Origin: Lachnospiraceae bacterium MC2017
Lineage (GTDB): Bacteria; Bacillota; Clostridia; Lachnospirales; Lachnospiraceae
Reading direction: 5' to 3'
NCBI GenBank assembly: GCA_000701625.1
Contig: JNJK01000015.1
Span: forward strand, 29,765 to 93,764
DNA: 64,000 nt
Shown: positions 18,388 through 26,922 of the stretch, piece by piece
Numbering within the stretch: position 1 is the first letter of the stretch
How the letters are laid out: the number at the start of each line of letters is the position of its first letter
Notes under the pieces: generated by a model
The model's database searches: none
Told to the model about the DNA's origin: nothing
Seen by the model: the letters and a program-made list of their open reading frames with translations, nothing else
Program-made: the position numbers and the translations under genes

Positions 18388-19395
18388 TTACCAGTTAATA
18401 TCCTCTTTTTTTATAATGTCATCAAAGTGAAGATCTCTTTTTGCTGTATGGCCAAGGATCTCCTTGTAATATTTTGTAGGAAGTCCTGTTCCCGGCTTTT
18501 TATATCCAAGCATGTGCGCTTCAATAGGTGTTCCTGCCGGTATGTCGGTGATGGATACGATACTCTTTTGGAATATCTCCTTCATGTTAGAAAACTCATC
18601 GGCACTTGTTTTATCCACCGGATTTGCAAGTGCGATCTCCAGGTTCTTAACCGAATCACAAAGCTGTGTCATCTCATCCGGCTCCATGGACATCTTTGCA
18701 TCAGGGCCGTACATTTTTTTGCTAAGAGTAAAATGTTTCTCTATGAGATGCGCACCCTTCTGGAATGCTGCGATCGCTGCCCATTCACCTGATGAATGAT
18801 CTGAAAAACCAAGAGGAACTCCCGGATACTTCTCCTTAAAGAGGTCAATTATATTGAGTCCGACATGCTTCGGATCACACGGATACTCCGATGTACACTG
18901 CATCAGAGCTACATTGCAGTTTTTCTTTAAGAAGATCTGCATGCATTCGTCCAGTTCTTCCAGGCTGCTCATGCCGCTGGAAACGATCACCGGTACATTA
19001 GCATCAGCAAGATGCTCAAGATACGGGATATTAGTGATCTCACCGCTCGGAACCTTAAAGCAGTCTATACCAAGTTCCAGAAGGAAATCAATCGCCTCAA
19101 TAGAGAACGGAGAAGAAATAAACTCTACATTGTTCTCTGCAGCACATTCCTTTAAGGTCTTCCACTGATCCATATTAAACGCAGTACGCTTAAAATATTC
19201 ATATCTTGGTTCTGCCTTAAAATAAGGCGGCTGCGGAGCATTCCGAATAGTCTCCGCTTCTGAGATATGTGTCTGCAGTTTTACTGCGTCCACTCCACAT
19301 TCTGCGGCCGCAATTATCATTGCCATGGCTTCTCCAAGACTTCCGTCATGAGTCATACCAAGTTCGGCAATTATCTTTCTTTTATTAAAATCCAT
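18388..19395 (-). CDS. neuB: N-acetylneuraminate synthase family protein (NeuB)
   Basis: A 335-residue enzyme: a TIM barrel (1-270; AELGMTHDGSLGEAM, VDAVKLQTH, KVPSGEITNIPYL, GFSDHSSGEWAAIAA, IEKHFTL) followed by an SAF antifreeze-like lid (275-333; ITDIPAGTPIEAHML, GYKKPGTGLP). It condenses phosphoenolpyruvate with ManNAc or a related sugar to give a nine-carbon acid. GAGG upstream of the ATG. A second NeuB-family gene is at 58163-57090; the two differ clearly, so they probably use different amino sugars. Confidence 0.93.
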   Translation of the reverse strand: MDFNKRKIIAELGMTHDGSLGEAMAMIIAAAECGVDAVKLQTHISEAETIRNAPQPPYFKAEPRYEYFKRTAFNMDQWKTLKECAAENNVEFISSPFSIEAIDFLLELGIDCFKVPSGEITNIPYLEHLADANVPVIVSSGMSSLEELDECMQIFLKKNCNVALMQCTSEYPCDPKHVGLNIIDLFKEKYPGVPLGFSDHSSGEWAAIAAFQKGAHLIEKHFTLSKKMYGPDAKMSMEPDEMTQLCDSVKNLEIALANPVDKTSADEFSNMKEIFQKSIVSITDIPAGTPIEAHMLGYKKPGTGLPTKYYKEILGHTAKRDLHFDDIIKKEDINW

Positions 19396-19405
19396 TCTTT
19401 GTGCC

Positions 19406-20929
19406 TCAATATTTTACTGCTGTGAGAGGTTTAGCCTTTTCCGGCTGTTCAACCGTAAATTCACCCATATGTACATAATCGCCATTCGTACTGTCGATCA
19501 CATATGTCTTAACATCCCAGGGATTTTCTTTTGCATCCAATGTGTCTTCCAGAATATCCTGCTCAACTCCATCTACCATTAAGGACGCTTTACCGTTTTC
19601 TTTCAGACCAAATGAAACTTTTCTTCCATCGAGTTCGATTGAAATGCCCTCTTTCGTAGGTGTATAAGCCTCAAATGAACCTGATGGATTATCCGTAACA
19701 AAAAGAACACCGCCGGTTATGTCTTGAGGAACAATATCTGACGATACTGTATACGCCTCATTAGCACGTTTCGCAGAAACATCAGCTCTGTGACGAAGCG
19801 TGTTTCGTAAAAGCTTCAGCATTCTCTCATCCTGAAGAACCGGCGAATCTTCTCTTACATAGATCATCGAGCTATAATTCCAATCCGCAAGCTGGCTCAA
19901 GTATACATCAAGCTCCGGCTGCTGAACTATACGTCCTGTTTTATATGTATAATACTTATCCCAGTATTCTGTCCAGTTAGTATATGCAGGATCATTTCGG
20001 TGATCTTCCAAATGATAGTTTGCATTTATAAAATCACCTATATACTCCGTTGTCTTTCTGGCACCGGCTTCATTGAGATGGCCTCTCAGATCCTTCATGT
20101 CGATAGTATAATCGACCACTCCCGGAATATGTGAAAAATCAAGATAATCTACACCATATTCATCCGCAATATCCTTTATTGCGTTTGCATACATCTGCCT
20201 GTCGGCCTTTGCAGGAAACGGCAGATTTGTGAGAAGAATAGTTATTCCTCTCTCCTGGCACATCTCAATAGACTTTCTTATATAGTATTCTGAAAGATCC
20301 GCAGGCTCTGTCTTTGCATCTTCACTTGTTTCTTCATGAAGTTCCGGCTCGGACACAAACATTTCCTCGATGGTATCATGGTATGCCCCATTATCCATAT
20401 ATGGCTTGTAGTATCCAAAGTCATCCTTTGTCAGCTCATTCCATCTGGAATGATACTTCACGATCGGGAATAACAAACCTGCCCGTACCGTCCAATCCTC
20501 CTCCAGATCCATCGCCATTTCATACTTAGTCCTGCTTAGAGGAAAAAGATCAAATGTCTCAAGCGCAAGATCCGATACACCCTTATAATTCACGTCCGAA
20601 CGGGTACAATCCATAACAACGACCTTTGGATCTGTGTAGTCAAGTGCATTTCTCATGACCCAATAAATAGTGGGGATCGTATTACCTGCACATCCCATAT
20701 TGTAAGCAGTCATTCCATGATCCTGCCATAATTCCAGCGGATATATACCATATTCAACATGACTTACTCCAAAGAACAGAACATCCGTCTGCTCTGAGGC
20801 TTCAAAAAATCGTGTTAATTTCTGTCTGCTTTTTTTAAGAGAAACAACGTATGTCGCACAATAAAAAAATCCGGCCAAAATTGAAATAAATACTACAGCG
20901 CAAACAGCTCTACGTATTTTTGATGTCAT
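19406..20929 (-). CDS. SGNH/DltD-like secreted protein, short form
   Basis: A 507-residue protein with signal anchor (7-30) and SGNH domain: Ser56 in FFGVSH and Asp280/His284 in DLRGHLNEAGA. Residues about 360-495 are a diverged version of the ILEI-like region of the two larger SGNH proteins (DVKTYVIDSTNGDYVHMGEFT matches the GINMVVIDRSDGKV half); the ricin-type tail is absent. Placed between the UDP-sugar dehydrogenase and NeuB genes with gaps of 3 and 10 bases, so it is coexpressed with sugar synthesis. Likely an extracellular O-acyl transferase or esterase acting on the sialylated glycan. Confidence 0.8.
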   Translation of the reverse strand: MTSKIRRAVCAVVFISILAGFFYCATYVVSLKKSRQKLTRFFEASEQTDVLFFGVSHVEYGIYPLELWQDHGMTAYNMGCAGNTIPTIYWVMRNALDYTDPKVVVMDCTRSDVNYKGVSDLALETFDLFPLSRTKYEMAMDLEEDWTVRAGLLFPIVKYHSRWNELTKDDFGYYKPYMDNGAYHDTIEEMFVSEPELHEETSEDAKTEPADLSEYYIRKSIEMCQERGITILLTNLPFPAKADRQMYANAIKDIADEYGVDYLDFSHIPGVVDYTIDMKDLRGHLNEAGARKTTEYIGDFINANYHLEDHRNDPAYTNWTEYWDKYYTYKTGRIVQQPELDVYLSQLADWNYSSMIYVREDSPVLQDERMLKLLRNTLRHRADVSAKRANEAYTVSSDIVPQDITGGVLFVTDNPSGSFEAYTPTKEGISIELDGRKVSFGLKENGKASLMVDGVEQDILEDTLDAKENPWDVKTYVIDSTNGDYVHMGEFTVEQPEKAKPLTAVKY

Positions 20930-20932
20930 GTC

Positions 20933-22249
20933 TTACAGTCTCCAGTAAATGTATCCTGCGTTTTCATATGTCTTACGATCAAGTATGCCCTTTACGTCAG
21001 AAAGGATTTTTGAGTGATCATTCTCTCCGTACATCTTATCAAAGTCCGCAGGTGTAAGATCAGCAAATACATCATGCTGAACTGCAAGGATAACTGCGTC
21101 ACAATCCTTAACATTCTTGATATCAGTAAACTTAACGCCATAAAGCATCTCTGCTTCCTGTGCGTCCGCCTCAGGATCTGCGATCAAGGGATCGATCCCA
21201 TACTCACGAAGCTCATTTACTATATCAATAACCTTTGTATTTCTCGTATCAGGACAGTTTTCCTTAAATGTAAATCCAAGGATAGCGACACGTGCATTTC
21301 GTACAGGAGCTTCTGCCTTTATCAGATTCTTAACAAGGCTCTCTGCCACATACTTGCCCATATCATCATTAATACGGCGTCCTGACAGGATTATCTGACT
21401 ATGATATCCAAGCTGTTCTGCCTTATATGTCAGATAATACGGATCGACACCGATACAATGACCACCCACAAGTCCCGGGAAGAAATGCAGGAAATTCCAT
21501 TTTGTTCCCGCTGCCTTAAGTACCGCCTGTGTATCGATACCCATCCTGTTAAAGATCATCGAAAGCTCATTCATGAAAGCTATGTTGATATCTCTCTGGC
21601 TGTTCTCGATAACCTTTGCAGCCTCAGCGACCTTTATGGACTCTGCTCTGTAAACACCTGCTGCTACAACAAGACTGTAAGTATTTGCGATCTCCTCAAG
21701 AACTTCATCATTCATTCCGGAAACTATCTTTGTGATAGTCTCAAGACGATGAACCTTGTCACCGGGATTTATTCTCTCGGGAGAATATCCGACAAAGAAA
21801 TCTTCTCCGCATTTCATTCCTGATTCCTTTTCAAGGATAGGCACACAGATATCTTCTGTAACTCCCGGATAAACTGTTGACTCATATACTACGATCGAGC
21901 CCCTTGTGAGATTTCTTCCGAGTGTATGGCTTGCGCCCTCTACCGGTCTGAGATCGGGTGTATGATCGGAATTTACAGGTGTCGGAACAGCTACGATATG
22001 GAACTTTGCTTCTTTAAGTCTTTCCTCATCCGATGTAAAGTCAACCGCAGAATTCTTAATACCATCGTTTCCAACTTCATTAGTTGGATCAATACCTGCT
22101 TTATATTTTTCAATCTTGTCTTTGTTTATATCAAAACCGATCACATCGATATGCTTTGAAAATGAAACTGCGATCGGCATACCGACATATCCCAGTCCAA
22201 CCAGTGATAATTTAGTTCTGTGATTTACCAGATCTTCATAAACAGACAT
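20933..22249 (-). CDS. UDP-N-acetyl sugar 6-dehydrogenase (TviB/WbpA type)
   Basis: A 438-residue UDP-sugar dehydrogenase: N-terminal NAD domain with LVGLGYVGMPIA, central GVYRAESIKVAEAAKVIEN, the catalytic loop GLVGGHCIGVDPYY with its Cys, and the C-terminal GFTFKENCPDTRNTKV domain. It oxidises a UDP-HexNAc to the uronic acid in two steps. The open frame begins with a TTG at 22273, but ATG at 22249 has AAGGA 6-8 bases upstream and is preferred. A promoter (22313-22341) overlaps the end of the preceding gene. The 3' end carries the ribosome site for the SGNH gene that follows. Confidence 0.92.
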   Translation of the reverse strand: MSVYEDLVNHRTKLSLVGLGYVGMPIAVSFSKHIDVIGFDINKDKIEKYKAGIDPTNEVGNDGIKNSAVDFTSDEERLKEAKFHIVAVPTPVNSDHTPDLRPVEGASHTLGRNLTRGSIVVYESTVYPGVTEDICVPILEKESGMKCGEDFFVGYSPERINPGDKVHRLETITKIVSGMNDEVLEEIANTYSLVVAAGVYRAESIKVAEAAKVIENSQRDINIAFMNELSMIFNRMGIDTQAVLKAAGTKWNFLHFFPGLVGGHCIGVDPYYLTYKAEQLGYHSQIILSGRRINDDMGKYVAESLVKNLIKAEAPVRNARVAILGFTFKENCPDTRNTKVIDIVNELREYGIDPLIADPEADAQEAEMLYGVKFTDIKNVKDCDAVILAVQHDVFADLTPADFDKMYGENDHSKILSDVKGILDRKTYENAGYIYWRL

Positions 22250-22312
22250 AATTTCCTTCCATTCCGGAATCAACCATGACTCCGCCTCTTATTTATTTAC
22301 AAAAACCAATTC

Positions 22313-22341
22313 ATTATACACTCTTAGGTGTTAAATGGCAA
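22313..22341 (-). promoter_or_regulatory. SigmaA-type promoter inside the 3' end of the CapA-like gene
   Basis: Minus strand TTGCCA (22341-22336), 17-base spacer, TATAAT (22318-22313). The stop codon TAA of the CapA-like gene is part of the TATAAT. It gives a leader of about 55 bases for the dehydrogenase gene, so the sugar genes can be expressed without the CapA-like gene. Confidence 0.7.
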
Positions 22342-23387
22342 AACAGTTTTAGTGTCCTGCCAACCCGAGATCTCCAAAAATTAAATCTTGCAAGCACGAT
22401 CATATTTTTTATTTTATCCGTGCCCAATACAGGGCTGCCCTTCATTGAACCCTCTTTTACAAGCTTTCTGTATACTTCTGAACGATAATCTTCTCCAGGC
22501 ATTTTTTCCGGAAAAGGAGACTCATCGAGTATGACCGACTTTTTTTCTGTTCTGTCATACATTATAGTCAACGTACGAAATGTGTTATCTTCGGTGTCAT
22601 ATTCCACCATTAAGCCATAGTCGCAGAGATTTTTTATTTCAGACGGAAACTGCTTGTCATACCCATCTCTCTGTCCTGCAAAATAAAAATTTCCCAATGA
22701 GTAAAAGACAGGTTTTCCATGCCTTATTTCATACGGCTGAGGACAGTGCGTATGATGTCCGATCACCATTTTCACCTGATCTATCTCACAGAGTTTATCA
22801 GCAAGTTCTATATCAAACGGCATAGGATACATACTGTACTCAAATCCCCAGTGCATTACAGGAATGATCCTCGTGTCCGGATTTTCTTTGGTAAATCTCC
22901 GTATTATCGTTAATATGAGCTCATTATCCCTTGGCGCACATCCACCGCTTCGTTCACTGGCATACACAGTCTCCTCTTCTTTCCAGCCAAAATTAAATAT
23001 TGCTGTGTCACCATTTTTTTCTTTTATTATTGCAGGACAGCAGGCTTCCTCCAGATTTTTCCCGGCTCCGGCGGTCTTTATACCAGCATTATCAAGCGCT
23101 GCAATAGTATCCCTCAGTCCATTTTCTCCATAATCCATGGTATGGTTATTTGAAAGCATGACAGCCACTGTTCCAAGTTCTGTTAATATACCTATGCTTT
23201 TAGGATTTTGTGCCAATCTGACTCCACGCTTCTTTATTGGTCTATATGAAGCATCCGGTGCATAAACCCCTTCATAATTTATAACCGGACAATATTTCTT
23301 TTCTTTGAAATAAGCGGCAATCGCTTTTATGTCTTCATTTTGATCCGCATGATCATAAAAGAAATCTCCGGTGAATAATAATTTCAT
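22314..23387 (-). CDS. CapA-like metallophosphatase family protein
   Basis: A 357-residue protein of the CapA/PgsA family (calcineurin-like fold): LLFTGDFFYDH, PVINYEGVYAP, VAVMLSNNHTMDYGENGL, VMHWGFEYS, VIGHHTHCPQPYE and PVFYSLGNFYF carry the conserved Asp, Asn, His residues. Family members occur in poly-gamma-glutamate and capsule loci; their reaction is often unclear. No signal peptide is visible, unlike many CapA proteins. ATG at 23387 is chosen over upstream in-frame starts because GGGAG lies 9 bases before it. It heads the minus-strand operon and diverges from the radical SAM gene. A perfect TATAAT at 23457-23452 without a good -35 is a possible promoter. Confidence 0.88.
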   Translation of the reverse strand: MKLLFTGDFFYDHADQNEDIKAIAAYFKEKKYCPVINYEGVYAPDASYRPIKKRGVRLAQNPKSIGILTELGTVAVMLSNNHTMDYGENGLRDTIAALDNAGIKTAGAGKNLEEACCPAIIKEKNGDTAIFNFGWKEEETVYASERSGGCAPRDNELILTIIRRFTKENPDTRIIPVMHWGFEYSMYPMPFDIELADKLCEIDQVKMVIGHHTHCPQPYEIRHGKPVFYSLGNFYFAGQRDGYDKQFPSEIKNLCDYGLMVEYDTEDNTFRTLTIMYDRTEKKSVILDESPFPEKMPGEDYRSEVYRKLVKEGSMKGSPVLGTDKIKNMIVLARFNFWRSRVGRTLKLFCHLTPKSV

Positions 23388-23413
23388 AACTTTTACTCCC
23401 AATTTCAGCACAG

Positions 23414-23442
23414 TTGATAATTACTGATTTTCAAACTATAAT
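23414..23442 (+). promoter_or_regulatory. SigmaA-type promoter of the radical SAM gene
   Basis: TTGATA (23414-23419), 17-base spacer, TATAAT (23437-23442). Close to consensus; leader of about 35 bases to the ATG at 23484. Confidence 0.78.
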
Positions 23443-23483
23443 GAATTCTTAATTATACACGTAACGAGAAAGGCACAAAAATA

Positions 23484-24356
23484 ATGAGCACATATTTTGA
23501 GAGAATCTTTAAGCCCTGTTTTAATGAGCTTATGAACATCATCCCAGGCAAAAAAAGCCTCTCGCAGTACATTCGTATGATGAGTAACCTGATCCTTCCG
23601 GGTAAAACTATATACCCTGATATAGTAATGGTCATCACCACTCGCTGCTCTCTGAAATGCAAAAATTGCAATAATCTGATGCCATGCTACGATACACCAT
23701 ATCATATCGATGCCGATCAGGTCATAAGCGACATTGACCGCCTTTTGGAAAATACCGATATGATAATAAAATTCGGACTTATAGGCGGCGAACCTTTTGT
23801 TTATCCCGAGCTTTCAAAGGTACTGACTCACGTACTGAACAGCGACAAAATAATGTACGTTTCTTTGACAACAAACGGAACAGTTATTCCGAACAATGAC
23901 CTCTTAAAGCTCATGGAAAATCCAAAGGTCATCGTTGAACTCAGCGACTATGGATTAAAGACACAGAAGATCGATGAAATGATGCGAATACTTGCCGAAC
24001 ACAAGATCAAATGTGTTCCCGATAAGGTTTCAATGTGGGTAAGCCCGGGCGGTACCGAATTCAGAGGTAAGGACAAAGCGCAGCTCGCAAAGGAATATCA
24101 GAACTGTTATTCATCAAAATACTGTCACACAGTCCTTAATGGCAAAGTCTTCCTTTGCGCACGCGGTGCCCATCTGTATGATCTTGGATTTATGAAGAGC
24201 GACCATGATTATTTTGATATACGTACTCCCCGTTCAAAGAAAGATTTTAACAAGAAACTTCAAAGTTTCCTTTTGAGCGATTATGCAGATGCCTGCAACT
24301 ACTGTGATCATGCGCTGAAAATACCGGTCAAACCCGGCGAACAAAAAGAAGATTGA
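23484..24356 (+). CDS. Radical SAM protein
   Basis: A 290-residue enzyme with the radical SAM cluster motif CSLKCKNC (Cys-x3-Cys-x2-Cys, residues 56-63), GLIGGEPFVYPEL (SAM binding) and SLTTNGT. Additional Cys residues occur in the C-terminal part (NCYSSKYCH, FLCARGA, ACNYC), consistent with an auxiliary cluster of the SPASM/twitch kind. Similar proteins occur in capsule and O-antigen loci; the substrate is not known. It is a lone plus-strand gene between two minus-strand operons with its own promoter and terminator, so it is regulated separately. AAAGG precedes the ATG. Confidence 0.85.
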   Translation: MSTYFERIFKPCFNELMNIIPGKKSLSQYIRMMSNLILPGKTIYPDIVMVITTRCSLKCKNCNNLMPCYDTPYHIDADQVISDIDRLLENTDMIIKFGLIGGEPFVYPELSKVLTHVLNSDKIMYVSLTTNGTVIPNNDLLKLMENPKVIVELSDYGLKTQKIDEMMRILAEHKIKCVPDKVSMWVSPGGTEFRGKDKAQLAKEYQNCYSSKYCHTVLNGKVFLCARGAHLYDLGFMKSDHDYFDIRTPRSKKDFNKKLQSFLLSDYADACNYCDHALKIPVKPGEQKED

Positions 24357-24361
24357 TACAA

Positions 24362-24390
24362 AGAATCCGGCAAAGCCGGATTCTTTTTTA
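24362..24390. terminator. AGAATCCGGC hairpin terminator between convergent genes
   Basis: AGAATCCGGC (24362-24371), loop AAA, GCCGGATTCT (24375-24384), then TTTTTTATTTT on the plus strand. Ends the radical SAM transcript and, in the other direction, overlaps the end of the GT2 gene. Same stem as at 9354-9376 and 34771-34793. Confidence 0.88.
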
Positions 24391-25323
24391 TTTTCTTCTT
24401 TTTTTTATTTCATGCTCTATTCTGTACTTTCCCTGTATCAGAAACCACTGTGGAGATATAAACAGAGATCTGACGTAATGCCCTAATGCGCATATAAGGA
24501 TCTTCAGGCTTTTTTCCTGAGATGCACCTTCTCTCATGTAATGGGCAATGTGAAATTCCACATTGAAACGGGCATCCCGGTCCTTAATTATATCTTCTCT
24601 ATATTTCTTATACAGAAGCCTGTGCGCTTCAACATTTTTTCTCCAGTTAAGTGTTATCTGTCCTGCATCGTGCGCCTTATGGTACTGATATAGTCCCTCC
24701 GGTACTCCTATTACAGGAAAACTTCTGCTGATCCGGAGCCACATCTCATAATCCTGTCTTGCAGGCATATCTGTGTCAAACATTCCAACTTTTTCAAAAG
24801 TTGCCGCAGGGATCATTGCCTGAGATGTCGTACCTATCCGATCCTCATGGAGCAGTTCGCGATACGTAGCATTTGGGACAAAATTATGTCCATGAATAAT
24901 ACCTCTTACCGGCGGATCTGTCCTCTCATCTATCCTGTACCCATCCGAATAACAAAGACCGGCTTCGGGATTAGCTTTTAGACACTTAACCTGTTTTTCT
25001 ACTTTTTCAGGAAGCCACTCATCATCATCATCGAGAAATGCTATATACTTTCCCCTGGCATGACGTATTCCGGTATTTCTCGCATACTGGGCTCCGTGAC
25101 CTCCTTCTGTAGGGATCACCTGTATTTTTTCAGACAGTTCCTTAACTTCCAGAAGTCCCTTTGAGAACAGCTCGCTTCCTTCTCCACGATTATCATCGAT
25201 TATCAATATCTCTGTCACAGGACACGTTTGGGAAAGAATGCTCTTTACTGCCCTTCCTACAGTGTCCTTATCTCTTTTATAACTGGTTATCACTGCGCTG
25301 ACGAGCGCTTTTTCATCTGACAC
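24388..25323 (-). CDS. Family 2 glycosyltransferase
   Basis: A 311-residue GT-A enzyme: VSAVITSYKRDKDTV at the N-terminus, LIIDDNRGEG, YARNTGIRHARG, and the DXD-type motif FLDDDDEWLPEKV. A soluble enzyme adding one sugar to a lipid-linked glycan. Start is GTG directly after the TAA of the upstream gene, with AAAGG 11 bases upstream. Last gene of the 43.4-24.4 kb run. Donor and acceptor unknown. Confidence 0.9.
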   Translation of the reverse strand: MSDEKALVSAVITSYKRDKDTVGRAVKSILSQTCPVTEILIIDDNRGEGSELFSKGLLEVKELSEKIQVIPTEGGHGAQYARNTGIRHARGKYIAFLDDDDEWLPEKVEKQVKCLKANPEAGLCYSDGYRIDERTDPPVRGIIHGHNFVPNATYRELLHEDRIGTTSQAMIPAATFEKVGMFDTDMPARQDYEMWLRISRSFPVIGVPEGLYQYHKAHDAGQITLNWRKNVEAHRLLYKKYREDIIKDRDARFNVEFHIAHYMREGASQEKSLKILICALGHYVRSLFISPQWFLIQGKYRIEHEIKKRRK

Positions 25324-26922
25324 TTAATTCTGCCTTTCAAATACATATAATCCGATATTCTTATCGAAAGATGTCTGCTCCCACTCTTTACCGAGTAGTT
25401 CTGTATAAACATCGGGTTTACCGCTCATTACCTGATAGATGTATATCTTATCAGCCGCATCGAATCGTTCTTTGATGTCATCATCTCCATTTGACACCAC
25501 ATGGAGTTCCTCGCCTTTTCCACCATATTCCATGTAATACTCTTCAAATCCGTCCGCATTTGCCCGATTGGCATTAATTGCCACGACTGTGCTTCCGCTC
25601 TTTATAGAATCAACAGCATTCTCAGAAGACAGTATCTCATCTCTTACATTTCCATAAGTATTGTCATATGGTGCACTTACTTCTTCCTTTACGTCATAGT
25701 AGTAATTGGGTGCTCCTATAAAGAAAAGGATCATAAGCACTACTGAACTATATATCATAAACTGGGTATAGCTTATCTGTAGTCCGTCTTTTGCTACTTT
25801 TTCAGAATCAGTAAATACATCGCTTCTGATACTTACGCGTATCACAAATTCAATGATATCCTGCATTATCAGACTCACCGTAAGAAGTGCCGCAGGTACA
25901 ACCGACAAAAAATAACGTATAACAAAAATGCCGCCATTTGATGCTATATGAGCACTGTATATATAATCTCCTATGACAAATGCAAGAGGCATCATTGCAA
26001 ACCCCAGTCGAATAAAGCCCTTATAAAAATCAGGTCTTAACTGAAGAACTCTCCAAACTGATGCCATCACTGCCGCGATCATTCCAAGTATCAGAAAAAC
26101 ATATATCGGCTTATCGTTACTTACAAGAAACATTAATGCAGTCGGTATTGATTCAAATGTTGGTGTTTTCGGCCAAAACTCCGAAAGATTCATTGTTCTC
26201 CGGATAAGCATCAGTATAAACCAGGGAAGAAGCGTACCTCCGGCGATCACATATGAAAAAATCGTGCAGATACGGATCCTCTTTGCTATAAGAAATACCA
26301 CATCCATAAGAAAAAGGTAAACGATCATTATGCATCCAAAATAGTGTGACCATGCAAGTCCTGTCATGGCAAGTCCAAGCACTATTACGCTTTTTAAGGA
26401 TTCCCGTCCCTGCTCTTTCTGTCTTTTTATATAATAAAAAAGAACCATTGCAGTAAACAGCATCCAGAATGCATGCACACGAAAAGTTAATCCGCATTTC
26501 TGCATGATGGTTGCCGAGCTGCACGATAGTACAGCCATGATATAACCTGTGTACTCATCGCCTATGGCAACAGCCATCTTTATCAGAAAAATTATCGCAC
26601 CTGTTGTGAGAAGAACGGTTAAAAACCTCATCCACCCTTCTCCATATGGAACTACTCTATACCAGACAGCCGCAAGCAGCGGAAACAACGGGAGATTTGT
26701 TACCTCACTTGTCAGATAATAATCGAGTATCCCTCCAACGCCCAGTTTTTTTGCTATAAATCCTATCTGTGATACTTCATCAAGATTAAAATACTGTCTT
26801 CCCATGAAGTGAACCGAAAACATGAACTGGATAAAGACAAATATCCCGCAAATAAGCCAAAAATGATGCTTTTTAATTGGTGTCAGTATGGTTGTTTCCT
26901 TTTTTGCTCTTCTCTCAGTCAT
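25324..26922 (-). CDS. Polytopic GT39/ArnT-like membrane glycosyltransferase
   Basis: A 532-residue protein with about eleven membrane segments. FNLDEVSQIGFIAKKLG near residue 46 places an acidic residue in the first extracellular loop, as in GT39/PMT and ArnT enzymes; a soluble extracellular domain follows the last membrane segment (about 420-530). Such GT-C enzymes use polyprenyl-phosphate sugars outside the membrane. Neighbouring GT2 with membrane anchors (29997-28987) could supply the lipid-linked donor. Overlaps the upstream GT2 gene by eight bases. Confidence 0.75.
   Translation of the reverse strand: MTERRAKKETTILTPIKKHHFWLICGIFVFIQFMFSVHFMGRQYFNLDEVSQIGFIAKKLGVGGILDYYLTSEVTNLPLFPLLAAVWYRVVPYGEGWMRFLTVLLTTGAIIFLIKMAVAIGDEYTGYIMAVLSCSSATIMQKCGLTFRVHAFWMLFTAMVLFYYIKRQKEQGRESLKSVIVLGLAMTGLAWSHYFGCIMIVYLFLMDVVFLIAKRIRICTIFSYVIAGGTLLPWFILMLIRRTMNLSEFWPKTPTFESIPTALMFLVSNDKPIYVFLILGMIAAVMASVWRVLQLRPDFYKGFIRLGFAMMPLAFVIGDYIYSAHIASNGGIFVIRYFLSVVPAALLTVSLIMQDIIEFVIRVSIRSDVFTDSEKVAKDGLQISYTQFMIYSSVVLMILFFIGAPNYYYDVKEEVSAPYDNTYGNVRDEILSSENAVDSIKSGSTVVAINANRANADGFEEYYMEYGGKGEELHVVSNGDDDIKERFDAADKIYIYQVMSGKPDVYTELLGKEWEQTSFDKNIGLYVFERQN

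Noticed and set aside
16486..19395. Complete legionaminic acid pathway
   Set aside because: NeuB/NeuC/NeuA-type enzymes fit LegI/LegG/LegF too, but no 4,6-dehydratase, aminotransferase or N-acetyltransferase of that pathway is nearby; sialic acid is the simpler reading.
22250..22273. Longer N-terminus (TTG start) for the UDP-sugar dehydrogenase
   Set aside because: The ATG at 22249 has a better-placed AAGGA, and the extra eight residues (IPEWKEI) have no family counterpart.
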